NCBI GenBank assembly: GCA_022578605.1
Contig: MU394075.1
Location: forward strand, 372,001 to 436,000
Direction: 5' to 3'
Length of the DNA stretch: 64,000 nucleotides
Origin: Camillea tinctor
Taxonomy: Eukaryota; Ascomycota; Sordariomycetes; Xylariales; Xylariaceae
The notes beneath the pieces were generated by a model. That model saw nothing but the letters and a program-made list of their open reading frames with translations. It searched no databases and was not told the origin of the DNA. This document shows positions 48,621-60,400 of this stretch, in pieces (position 1 is the stretch's first letter; each line of letters begins with the position of its first letter). Both the position numbers and the translations under genes were made by a program.

Positions 48621-49334
48621 TTTGAGTTTGCACCCGACTTCCATGCCGTGGGGACCGGTCTTAAGTTCGCGACGCACTACTTGGCAAAGAAGGATGGGAA
48701 GGGACCGGCGTGCACTGTCCTCGCGGAACTGTTTGTGAGAGCTATGAGTTGTCAGACGTAGGTCTTACACAACTAAGTTAGGTAAATGCTTTGCTGATAT
48801 TCTGTAGGCGCAAGGCTGCGTAGGTCCCGTCGAAAGAGGCTTCAAGGCGATGAGGCAGGTTTGCGATAAGTACCCCGTATGGAGCTTCGCCAATGTTTGA
48901 CGAAGTCGTGTACGGTATAGGGCGCACAGGTACGATTAATTCTTGAGAATACGATGATATCTATGCCATACAGGACATTGAAGGGCATTGGTGGCGGATA
49001 AGCACTGTTGGCTGTGATGATGGTGAGGAATGAGATTGTAGATCAGTTTGCCTCTTTTGGTGACGATAACGGATTGTATATCCCCTAATACCCCCTTTTT
49101 TTACTAGTTCTAGAGATACACTTCTAACTTATAAAACGGCTTTACTCATAGATTTATCTAGGTTACGATGAACATGCAGTTGGATGCACGGCTGGTTGGG
49201 TAGACTTGAAGCATCTCACGACTAATAATATCCTCGAGAACGTCGTCAACATGAGCAAGTTACTCGGAGATCAGCTCTCACTTAAGTTTACAGACTCAAA
49301 ATATCATGCCACTATCAAAGAATTTCGAAGATAG
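48621..49334 (+). pseudogene. Class III aminotransferase pseudogene
   Basis: Pieces of a PLP-dependent class III (omega-type) aminotransferase follow in correct order on the plus strand. First, HAVGTGLKFATHYLAKKDG to ACTVLAELFVRAM. Then, after an intron-like GTAGGT...CTGTAG gap, GCVGPVERGFKAMRQVCDKY, followed by a frameshift and MFDEVVYGIGRTG, which holds the FDEV motif with the PLP-contacting Asp. After another intron-like gap come TLKGIGGG-stop-ALLAVMMVRNEIVD, where TAA replaces the usual Tyr of GGGY, and last HAVGCTAGWVDLKHLTTNNI LENVVNMSKLL ending at TAG 49332. At least one frameshift and one nonsense change lie in conserved motifs, and the N-terminal half is missing or unrecognisable. 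The active-site lysine region (normally shortly before KGIGGG) is itself diverged. The family assignment is firm; the original substrate is not knowable. Confidence 0.8.
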
Positions 49335-51215
49335 GGAGTAGAACCTACGACATTATTAACGTGGGAATTTGGGCGTCCCAATCACTAGAATAAGGGGGTA
49401 TTTTGGTTGTTTTTCTTTACGGGAGAACGGTTTGTTTCAAAATGTGAGGAATGAGTATTGTATTATTCGGGATATGGACCCGAAGTAATGTATAATTTTC
49501 CTGCTGAAGCCAGAGAGACAGTTGTGTTTTGCTAGCTATGCTGCTTAGAATGATAAATGCCAGTCAGAAACGCATTGTTAAAAATAGATTCATCATTAGA
49601 AAACACTATATATATGCTGTCTCAATCAACGTGTAATTGTTACGCTGTTATCGAAGGTGACGCTCGCTTGTTCCGGGCTTAGCAAATCGGCAAATTTGAC
49701 GATCCTCGTCTCGTGGCTCGGTCAGGATTTGCCAATACGTACGAGAAAAAAAAAAAAATCTCGACGAAGAGGGTATTGGTGGATTATACCGTTGCCACGG
49801 CTCTTGTGACTGACAAGTACACATAAACTAGTGATATGGAGTCGACGGGGGAAATAGGAAGCAAAAATCCAATGCCGTGCATGTGCACAGAAAAAAAAAA
49901 GGTGATTCCCGTGGGGTCGATGCTCCGCAATCGCACAAAATAGTTTGTTAGTGTTGGTGTAATAGTCACGGAAAGAAGAAGAATCAAGACATATTTGCCG
50001 AGCGAGTCATGATATGACAAGAAGTAAGTGGCTTAGATTCAATCCATCAGCAAAAAGAAAGAACAAAGTCAGGAGAAAATGGAGAGGTCTAGAAGTTGAC
50101 TAAGCTCAGAATAGAAGATGAAAAGGATGGAACGCTGGTGGGTGCAGTGGCCATTACTCGATAATTAGCTAAGAGGTTTGCACCCCATGTAAGCGGGTTT
50201 CGGTATTACTCGATGGGGTCGGAATGTGAAGGCATTTCCAATTACTCGAACGATTGCTCGATAGAAATGTGAAATTGTTTCTCGATTAGAATTTAACTCC
50301 ATCCAGATTATGCAGTGTTTGTGCTGCTTTACCCGATACGTCAATTCGTAAGACTCTAGGTTTGAGCTAGTTTGTGAATTACCGCTTTGCTGGAAATGAC
50401 AACGTACCTCAGTACCTGTCAGGTCAGGTGCTTAAAGTTGCATTACTGTATAGATTAATATTACGTCTAGGTGGGTTAGGCTATGAGTTGACAAGAGATT
50501 AATAAAAATAAAAACAAGAATAGATGGTTTTATCTGATGATATCAGCGATCAATTTACAAGACACATTTTTAATATACTTACACTATTTTGTGTGACAAT
50601 TCCAGATAAGAAATGAAACAAGAAGGGCGATAGGGATTTGGTTCCTCTTATGTATTGTACATGGCGTTTTGTGTTGCATGTGCTGAAGTTGTCATTGTTT
50701 CTCCCGTGTAAGTCGGTGAGTTCCGATCGGTTTTCTGCCAGGCTTGCCTAGGTGTAGGTAGTGTGTATGCACATGGGAAAATGTAGGTATTGTGTACATT
50801 GCACAGCAAGTTACCACAAACATCCACGCTAACCACCAAACAGGTTAAGCACATGCAAGTCACCGTAGCCTCAAGAGCATGCTAGCGAATCAAAACCCGG
50901 CGATAACCAAATTCCTGGGAATTCTTCTTCTCCATCCAGGGACCCTCCTGGTTTGGCGTTTTCTTAGAACTCGAATCTGGACCCTCTCCTTATCTCAAAC
51001 TTCCCGTTTCCGTCCTGTCTTCGTTGTTCGGCTTCTCCATTTCAACACGGACAGAAATCCCATTTACCTCCCTCCCCCATCGACGATCCAATTTTTGTTT
51101 CTCTTCTCGCCCCGGGAATACTTGCACCCCACACCCAATATATACACCTCTGTAAGACACCACCGGTCTTATAGTGTAAGAGCGGTGTCGACGAGGTGGC
51201 CCATCAGCTGAGTTG
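49335..51215. other. Gene-free region, allantoinase promoter at right
   Basis: No gene is supported. A poly-A tract lies at 49746-49757. The 50.5-51.2 kb part carries GATA-factor-type sites and a TATATA at 51139-51144, and is taken as the allantoinase promoter. Confidence 0.5.
50530..50995 (+). promoter_or_regulatory. Cluster of HGATAR sites upstream of allantoinase
   Basis: Five matches to the GATA-factor site HGATAR within about 470 bases: AGATAA at 50530-50535 (minus), AGATAA at 50604-50609, CGATAG at 50628-50633, CGATAA at 50901-50906 and AGATAA at 50990-50995 (minus). In fungi such sites bind AreA/NIT2-type nitrogen regulators, which control purine-catabolic genes. The role here is an inference from position and target gene. 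Confidence 0.45.
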
Positions 51216-51370
51216 GTGAGTAAGTTGTAGTATAATTCTGGGTCTTGTTATCCGTCCTGTGTTGTCCGGTTATCGGTTGTCTTTTTCTTATTATTCTCTT
51301 CTCTCTTCTCTTTTCTTTTCTGCCTTCTCTCTTTTTATTACTCGATTCCCCTTTTCTCCCTTCTTCTCAG
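51216..51370 (+). other. Probable 5'-untranslated intron of allantoinase
   Basis: A strong donor (GTGAGTAAG) at 51216 and an acceptor ttcttctcag at 51370, preceded by an almost pure pyrimidine tract of about 70 bases. The segment lies between a TATATA box and the allantoinase ATG, so it is read as an untranslated leader intron of 155 nt. Confidence 0.4.
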
Positions 51371-51755
51371 ACAGTTACCTCCACTTGTTCTGAGTCGTCC
51401 TATCTCTCCCTTCATAACTCTGTATCCCTTCTCTGTCCCGGGTGAAGTATCACTTGCAGTAGGTTGTGCTCTTCTCTCTCGTCTTAACCTTCCCTTATCG
51501 GTTTACACCAAGACAAACTCGGCCATCGTCAGCTGCTTCCTCTCCTTTCTTATATTGGGGAGTCTAGCCTCTTGCTTTAGTGGCCATATCTTCTTTGTCT
51601 TGCTTTCTTATCTTTCCCACCCCGCCTTAAGCCTGGGTATTTCACGATATCACGATACGCCCCTCACTTCTTATCGTCCCCCGGTAGTTCGGCTGTCGTC
51701 CTCTTATCCTCTCCTACTCTCTCCCCTAGCATTTAGTTTTCGGGATTTTTTTTTT

Positions 51756-53427
51756 ATGATGGCTGCACCAACCACTCTCGATTCTGTGCCGCTCACCGTC
51801 CTTGTATCCACAAGGGCCGTGCTTACTTTTCCAGACGATAGCCTCGTCCTTACTCCGGCTTCTATCTCCGTCTCGTCCGCTACCGGCAAGATCGTTGATA
51901 TTGTGCCCAGCGTTCTCCCACAGTTATCATTCCCACCCACGGCAACATACATCGACTATGGGTCTAAGCTCCTGATTCCCGGCTTAGTAGATGCCCATGT
52001 GCATCTCAACGAGCCAGGGCGGACAGAATGGGAGGGTTTCAACACGGGCACTCGGGCAGCCGCCTCAGGGGGTGTGACCACGGTCGTTGATATGCCTTTG
52101 AACGCTATTCCACCCACCACTACCCTAGCTGGCTTTAAGGAGAAGCTGGCTGCAAGCCAAGGGCAATGTTGGGTTGACGTGGGATTTTATGGGGGTGTTA
52201 TCCCCGGTAATGCGGATGAGCTGCTACCCTTGGTTGAGGCTGGAGTGAGAGGTTTCAAGGGATTCTTGATCGAGTCAGGTGTAAGTTTGGCTGAGTGGTG
52301 CTCTGGTTACTAGGTGAGGTGATAAGCTGACGTATGAACAGGTCGAAGAGTTCCCGGCTGTCTCATCCAATGATATTGCTCTCGCCATGAAGACGCTCAA
52401 TGGCACCTCAACAACGCTCATGTTCCACGCCGAGATGATCCCACCCATCACCGACTCGGTTGGAGATGCAGTGCAAGCTTCGGAACCACCCCTAGCGCCT
52501 CATGGTGATCTCAAAGCCTACCAGACGTTCCTAGATTCCCGGCCGCCGTCATTCGAGACCTACGCTATCAACGAGATCCTCTCGCTCGCTCACCTTGCAC
52601 CGAGCCTGCATCTGCACATAGTACACCTGTCTGCGACACAGGCAATCCCCCTTCTCAAGGCGGCTCGCGCGAATGGAATAGATATCACTGCTGAGACGTG
52701 TTTCCACTATCTCGGGCTCGCAGCTGAGAACGTCGAAGACGGCGACTGCAGGTACAAGTGTTGCCCGCCTATTCGGGAACAGCTCAACCAAGACGGGCTA
52801 TGGGAGGAGCTGCAAGCGCCTGATTCATGCATCAAGACTGTCGTGTCTGATCACTCGCCATGTACACCTGAGCTCAAGCTCCTGCCCGCTCACCTCCAGC
52901 CCATCGACAGCGCCCCGAACATGCATCATTCCGACTCCGGTGTTGACATGACGGCCGATGCGCTGAAGACGGCGAAGGAAGCCACAGCGCCTTCAGCCCC
53001 TGGTGACTTCTTCGCCGCCTGGGGCGGTATATCCTCCGTGGGCCTAGGCCTCCCCATCCTGCACACCTCGTCTAAGCAGCGCGCAGCTGCCGGGAACGGC
53101 AAATCGGCACCGACTATCGTCGACATGGTGCGGCTCTGCTGCGCCGCGACCGCGAAGCAGGTCGGTCTCTCGCATCGTAAAGGTGCGCTGAAGGTGGGCA
53201 TGGACGCCGATATCTGCGTGTTCGACGACACGGAGGAGTGGGTCCTCCAGTCGGTGGGCATGCACTGGAAGAACCGGTGCTCGCCCTGGGAGGGCCATCA
53301 ATTCTCGGGTCGCGTCAAAGAGACGTGGTTGAGAGGTCGCAAGATCTTTGAGCACGGTGGCAGCAATGGAGGGTTCGTGACTGAGATGCCCGTGGGCGAG
53401 GCGATTGTTGAGAAGAGAATGGCGTGA
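51756..53427 (+). CDS. DAL1: Allantoinase
   Basis: Two exons (51756-52280, 52342-53427) with a 61-nt intron encode about 536 residues. The frame is open upstream but without ATG, so MMAAPTTLDS at 51756 is the start; a second ATG follows directly. It is a cyclic amidohydrolase that opens allantoin to allantoate in purine breakdown. Visible signs are LIPGLVDAHVHLNEPGRTEW with the metal pair H81/H83, GGVTTVVDMPLN, GFKGF with K168 as the expected carbamylated lysine, MFHAE (H204), HIVHLSA, VVSDHSPC with the catalytic Asp, and AAWGGISSVGLGLPI. The C-terminal KVGMDADICVFD and GRVKETWLRGRKIFE strands close the composite domain. The gene stands alone, with GATA-type sites upstream that suggest nitrogen control. 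The protein is cytosolic with no signal peptide. Confidence 0.95.
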
Positions 53428-56400
53428 TATTGGAACGAGGTGATGTGAGAGGGAAAAGGAAAAAAAAAAGGAAAAGGCAAAAAATTCGTTTGGAGTTGGA
53501 CCAGGACGTGGTCGGGTTCTCCGCCATTCGAACTTTCGACGTGCTTCAATATGAGGGGGTGTGTGGCGTGTGCCAAGGGGGATGGATGGTACAGTTGATC
53601 GATTTGATTTGATCGAGCGTGTTGACTTGTTGAACAAGTGTATAATTAGATATCTACCTGTGTACATAGCCTGCGACCATGCCACGATGACTGCTAACCA
53701 TAGACCATGACAATCACGACCATAGACAATATACTAAATAATCCACACTGGAGACGACATGTTTCTAAATCTTATAGAAAATGAAGGTGTTCTGTGACTT
53801 CTTAATTTATTATATACAGGTAAGCAACCTGATTCCTCTCGCCAATGTTTAGTATGTATATAGCGGTGGTAACTCGGAGATCTAACAATCGACAAGAAAG
53901 CAACTGTCTGTTACATGCTTAACGTATCGATGAATCACTATTTATATAGTGCAACGCATTATCAATGTAGGAAACACCAGGTTTACTTCATGTATGCACG
54001 GGTAGTTAGTCCATGTAAGTATGGCTGGCCAGCATATTTGGCCACGGCCGCCTCGCGTCGAACTCAACTTGCAGCCCCATTTACGCTACATACGTACTGG
54101 GTAGTTATATAGGAAGGTAGGTATATTTCTCGAGATAGTTCCCGCGCACTGTAGGTCTGGGTTCACGGTGACCTGGAAGATGGCTGCTCTTGTAGGAGTG
54201 CTTACTTGCTTGCTGGTTCAACTTGAACTCTAGGGCAATGCACACCGTTGTTTTGTATGTACCTGTATCTAATTAGGGGCTTTATGCGCCCAAAGCTAGG
54301 ACCACTGAATCCAAATGAGCGTAGGTGTAACATGAAAGCAGACGGGCTAATCGATTTGCACTTCCATCGAAATGTATGCATGTATTGCTGTTAGGTTGTG
54401 ATCAACGCTGCAATAGATTCGGTGTGGTCGCATGTTGAGTTGAAGTCGTTATTCGTTTCCCATGCTAATATCCATGGTTAGGTAGGCTTAGGAAGTCTTG
54501 CCGACTGTCTGCGCAGAGTGCTTCATTATCTAGAAGAGGTTTCTGCATCATCCATCACCATTATCCTTTTCTCTCTCGTTGAACCGGCTGTGATTGGTAG
54601 TAGAGGTGCGCATATACCGAGGTAACGGCATAGGTAGTTGAAGAAGATGCAGGTAAGTAAGGGGCAAAGCAAGCAGATATTGCTTCCCCTACAGAACCTT
54701 ACACTGTTAAGTACCGCGCATGCGAAGAACAGGGATAAAAAATTCATTACCGATCCTTTGCTGCCATCCATGTGCTGACCCCCTCTCGAACACGGCAGGC
54801 TATCTAATGATACTGAGAGGTTGCGAAGATCTTACTAAAAATGTGTAAGTTGGAGAGAAGGTGTGTGAGATGTCAAATTGATAGATAACTCTGGATAGGA
54901 TTGGATGAACCATGTATGATTTGCATGTGACTGTTAGACAGAGGGACATGGAGGGAAAGGGAAAAAGCAACTTGAGAGATTTTCATTTCTTAGATTGATT
55001 CATGGATGGGGTCTTTTAATTTCAAGTCAATAGCATCTAGTTGTTGGTTGATGATATCTAGATTAGAGGTCATCATGCTTATGAGAAGATGCCGAGGGGG
55101 TAGAGGGGTTGTATGAATCGAAGATCAACCCAATATTCTTGAGTCTTGGCAATAAAGGTGTGTCTTTTTTGTAGGGTTCAACTTTCAACTTTGATTGTAG
55201 CCCTGGCTTACTTCCTAGTAGTTGCTGAGAAGTGACGGTAATTGTAGCGAGGGTTGAACTTGTTGATACTCGCAGGTAACAAAAATATGTAGTCTCTAAC
55301 CTACCTAAATTACACTCTCCATTGCGTGCCGTATTCGGTCTGTGTTTCGGAGATTTATGGTAATATATAATCAAAGAAAACCTTTGGTTTGCGGAAAGGA
55401 ATCGTTAGTGTCTGCACACTATTAAAGTATCGCGGCTCCACGATTTGTTTGTCAAACGTGACAGGAGACGAGAAGACGGATGTGAGAGTTACCGGCCGAG
55501 CTAACGTGGTAACTTAACTCACTAAGGCATGTCATGTTGATGGTGGTGCGCTACGTCGCAATCGTCACCGAGTGTAAATCGAAGCGAAGAAACGAAGATG
55601 GGCACTTCGCTTACAACTAGCTCACTTATTACCCAGTGTATCAACGCGGAATGTAGATTAGGTACGCATCATGTGGACAAATTGTGTCTGTAGGCTAGAT
55701 ACGTATGCGAGTACGTGTATATTGCTGAGAAATCTTTAACCGATACCTCGCGTACGAAGCTCAGTCGGTGTCAATTACCCATTAAGGGAAGAAAAAAAGA
55801 GACAACGATGTTATGTTATAGTAGCAGTAGGTATAGGTGTAATTATGTGGTCTTGATACGTACGTTGCACGTACATAGTGTTGTATATACTTCGTAACCA
55901 ACTTACCAACTTCTAGAAGGCTTGAAACATGACGTTTCAGCTCGGTTAACGGCCGTTGAGGCGTAAGCGAGACAGCAAGACCCCGGACCGCATCTTGCCG
56001 CCCGTGAGCGAGCTGGTTACTTATTATAGAGAAATGGGGTAGGGCTAAGGGATGGGATGGGCGCTCACACGTGCTGAGCATACCATTCATCACATCACAC
56101 ACGGACCGCAGGCTTGCCTGTATTTTGACGACTGACCAAGCCCAAGAACCCACTATCACCACGATTAGGTAGGGCAGATCGGGTATGTAAGACGTGCTAT
56201 GCTTGACGTGGTCTGGGGGTATACCGCACGTAAACTACCCTACGTGCTTACGACTACAAGACAGACCTCACCATAGTATATACTATTAACCTTGTGTCTA
56301 CTAAGCGAGGTTCCGGAGACCTTTTCTCTTTTCTAGGATAACCCCTCTAATGGCTACCTAGGACCTTGCTCCCCTGCCGGCGAGAGGAGCTCGTTTAGGT

Positions 56401-57431
56401 AGTTCTCTTCAACCAGTTTCGCACCCCATTCGTCCGGTCCGTCAATTGACAATTGGACAATTCCTAGCACTGTGCCTAGCCGAGACAGATCTGTGTAGGT
56501 TATGTATCTCTCTCTCTTCCTAACCGAGATGCTTGACAGAAGTGACAGACCACTTAGACTTCAACTTCACTTTCTCGCTTGCCGTAGACGGACCTATTTT
56601 TGTACTACTTAACATGTTGGTGTTGGAAGTTGAGAATTCAAAAAACCCTGTAGGCTAGGTAGATGAGATCTTTAACCTGACTTGGTTGTAAGTGTTCTAG
56701 CAGTATATACTAAGACTAGAGTTACATAGGTAGAGATAATCATACACACCTAGTTAGTTTAGAACGCAACTTATTATCATATGAACTTTTCTCTTCAATT
56801 CAATATCTGTGACTGTGATGTGTAGCAGTTGGGATACTGGTATTGCCACCTGTGACTACGAAGAGGAGCCAGGTGGACACAATAGAAAAGATTGGTGAAT
56901 CTGGGTGGTGTTGCTTTCCGATCCCATTCCCGGTTCCATGGGCGGTAGGTTGACCCTAAACAAATCTTGCCCCATTAGCTGCAACCATCACGCCGTCAAA
57001 TTGAGGATCGGTTGCCAGGATCCTTTCTGCGCAAGATGTCGTGAGCCTAGCTTCGCGTGGTATTGGCTCCAGTTCTTAGTGTAAGTGAGCCTGACATTGC
57101 AACCCCCCGACCCTTTACAGGGAGCCCTGTCTAGATCACGGCATGGGAAATCTTCTTTTATACACTTCTTACCGATTATTGATGCACTTTTTCTCTCATG
57201 GCTTCTTTGTTTGGATATTAACCACTCTAAAGCTGTCAATGTTGCGGGAGAGGCATGTACTTCAACCTTGAATCCATTACAATTCGATTCATACTACAAT
57301 GTTACAGCCAGTTCATATGTAATATTCCTTTTACACAGCAAAGAAAGGAAGTCAGCTATTGCTGATCTATTGCGGATGTGGATGATTACGGTATCTTCTC
57401 CTAAACCGCAATTATCCCTTACTATACGATT
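53428..57431. other. Four-kilobase gene-free region
   Basis: AT-rich with scattered short frames; the longest (minus, 55782-56162, 126 codons) has no domain character. The left edge is the allantoinase 3' region and the right edge the ABC transporter promoter. I see nothing else of substance. Confidence 0.5.
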
Positions 57432-60400
57432 ATGACCGAACTAAAGGGCGATTCTAGCGCCCGGAAAGATGTCCAACACGACCATCAACTGGCCGGCGTC
57501 GATATCGACAAAGTTGAGCCCGCAAGCTCGGTTTCTACGTCTATGGACGTAATACGCCCTGAACTTGGTCGGCAACCATCACTACCAATCGTAGATCAGC
57601 TTTCCTTAGACGATGTCGAAGCCGTAGACGTCCAGATTCGAAACCTTTCAGTCACTGTCGACACTTCGCCTTCTATTCTAGCGCCGGAGACATACCCCGA
57701 TCTGTGGCGCAACATTACGGGTAAAGGTGATGACGCCCCGAAAACAAAGACTCTCCTACACTCTGTGGATGCCTCGCTCCAGCCCGGAAGCTTAACCGCG
57801 ATTCTGGGTGGCAGTGGTTCCGGAAAGACGACGCTGTTAAACACAGTCGCCGAACGCATGTTCAGCACGAGACTTTCCCAATCGGGAACCACGAAGTTCA
57901 ATGGCGCAGAGGGCGTGCACTCGGTGAGACATGCATATGTCATGCAACAAGACGTCCTGCTCCCCACATTGACCGTGAGGGAAACCCTGCGGTACTCGGC
58001 GAACTTGCGGCTGCCACCGCCCACGACGGTAGAGGAGCGTATGCAGATCGTTGAAGAAGTAATACTGGAGCTGGGACTGAAAGACTGCGCCGACACTAGA
58101 ATAGGGGATAGCCAGCACCGTGGCTGCAGCGGTGGAGAGAAGCGCCGCACCAGTATAGGGGTCCAGCTCTTAGCCAACCCATCGGTTCTGTTTCTAGACG
58201 AGCCGACGACAGGCCTGGATGCAACGAGCGCGTACCAGCTCGTCCGCACGCTTAAGGCGCTCGCGAATAAGGGGCGCACCATTATCACCACGATTCACCA
58301 GCCGCGGTCAGAAATCTGGGGTCTGTTCGACAACTTGGTGATACTATCCAGGGGAAGCCCCGTCTACTCGGGGCCTATGGCGCAGTGCGTGCCCTGGTTT
58401 TCCAGCATGGGATTTGAACTGCCGCCATTTGTTAACCCGGCGGAGTTCTTCATCGACCATGCCGCTATCGACAACCGCACGCCCGAGCTCGAGGAAGAGA
58501 GCACGGCGCGGGTCGAGAGGCTCAAGGCAGCGTGGAGCGAGGAGTCAAGGAAACTGTTTGCGCCGACATCATCTGAAAAGGTGGTGTCGGGGGATACAGA
58601 CAGCGAACGACCCAAGAAGAAAAAGGAACAACAGCATGCGGGCTTCTTCCGCCAATTAAGTGTCATGACTGACAGGACGCTTAAAGTCACATACCGAGAC
58701 CCCATGGGCATGGCCGGATCCATAATGGAATCTGTTCTTATGGCGATCATCACAGGCTATGTCTTCTACAACCTCCCCCGGGACCTGTCTGGTATCCGGT
58801 CTCGAGAGGGTGCCCTCTACATCTCAGTGGGTTTGCAAGGCTACCTATTCTTGACATTTGAAATATACCGCTTAACCATGGATATCCCGACTTTCGACAG
58901 GGAGAACAGCGAGGGTTGCGTTACAGCGCTCCCATTCATCCTTTCGCGTCGCCTTGCGCGGCTCTTCACGGAAGATATCCCTGTGCCTTTCCTGTACAGC
59001 GTTATATTCTATTTCATGGCTGGCTTCGACCGGGACGCGGCCCAATTCTTCACATTCTTCGCCATCATTCTGCTTAATCATTATATCGCCATTACACTCG
59101 CGCTGACCTCTGTGGCCGCCGTGCGGCACTTCCCTGGCGCCAGTCTGATCGCTAATTTGGCTTACACATTACAAAGTATGGCTTGCGGTTATTTTATACA
59201 GAGTAATACTATACCCGTTTACGTGCGGTGGACCAAGTATATCACCTATACTGTATGGGCCTCCTTCTCCTTTGGCTACACAAAGAGTCACTGCTAATAT
59301 TTTCTAGTACTATGCGTTTGGCGCACTTTGTGGGAATGAATTCGAAGGAAGCTTTTACGATTGTCCTCTAGAGGGCGGGGAGTCAAACCCGGGCTGCACA
59401 CAATACACGGGACAGTATATCATGGACAGCCTTGGATTCCCCCGGAACTGGGTGACAAGGCCCATCATCGTGTTGGTAGGATTCGTGGCCTTGTTTGTTC
59501 TCACTTCTTGGGTTGGTCTTGCGTTCCTCAAAGTAGAAATGACGATTGCACGGGCTCGGGCCGCCGACACGGATCTTTCGGCAGGAAAGGAGAAGATGAC
59601 GGCACGCTCGATCCATGAAGTCCGGGCTATCGATGTCGGCCTCGACAAGTTCGCTTTGAAACTGGATAAACGGTCTATCTCTGGCAAGAAATTGCCTACC
59701 AAGACTATCATTAACCCGGTTACGGCAACCTTCCAGGCGGGAGTACTCAATATTATCATGGGACCTTCTGGGTCAGGGAAGACTAGTTTGCTCAACTCAA
59801 TGGCTCAACGATTACACAGTACAATTGGCACTCAATATAGACCATCTGGAAAGATTATGTTCAATGACGCAGCGCCGTCTGAATCAGTTATTCGATCAGT
59901 AGTGTCCTACGTCTGCCAGGACGACGATGCATTGCTCCCGTCGCTGACTGTTCGAGAAACCCTGCGCTTCGCGGCAGGACTACGATTACCTTCCTGGATG
60001 AGCAAGCGGGAGAAATACCAACGTGCCGAAGAGGTTATGCTTAAGATGGGTCTTAAGGACTGTGCTGATAACCTTGTCGGAAGTGATCTAGTAAAGGGTA
60101 TATCCGGTGGGGAGAAGCGTCGCGTTAGCATTGCCGTCCAGATCCTAACTGATCCACGGATTCTCTTGCTCGATGAACCGACAAGCGGACTGGATGCTTT
60201 CACTGCGAGCAGTATTTTGGAAGTCCTTCAGGGGTTGGCACACGAAGGGCGTACTCTCATACTGACAATCCATCAAGCCAGATCCGATGTTTTCAACCAT
60301 TTTGGAAACGTGCTTTTGCTCGCCAGAGGGGGTTTCCCTGCATACGCAGGTCCTGCTAAGGAGATGCTTGGATACTTTAGTGGGCTCGGGTATCAGTGCC

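Noticed and set aside
48621..49334. Idea that the aminotransferase pieces are a working multi-exon gene
   Set aside because: The TAA inside KGIGGG-ALLAV and the shift before FDEV lie within conserved motifs where no intron could be placed without losing them.
50879..51211. 110-codon plus-strand frame
   Set aside because: Overlaps the promoter/TATA region of allantoinase and has no protein-like conservation signs. Best read as non-coding leader or promoter.
54526..54771. 81-codon minus-strand frame with a hydrophobic Cys-bearing middle
   Set aside because: Looks a little like a small secreted protein but lacks a clean signal peptide at the start and any support. Kept out as too weak.
55782..56162. 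126-codon minus-strand frame
   Set aside because: No domain, isolated, and ends in an AT-rich run. Probably chance.
57596..58291. 231-codon minus-strand frame opposite the ABC transporter
   Set aside because: Antisense of the conserved first nucleotide-binding domain.
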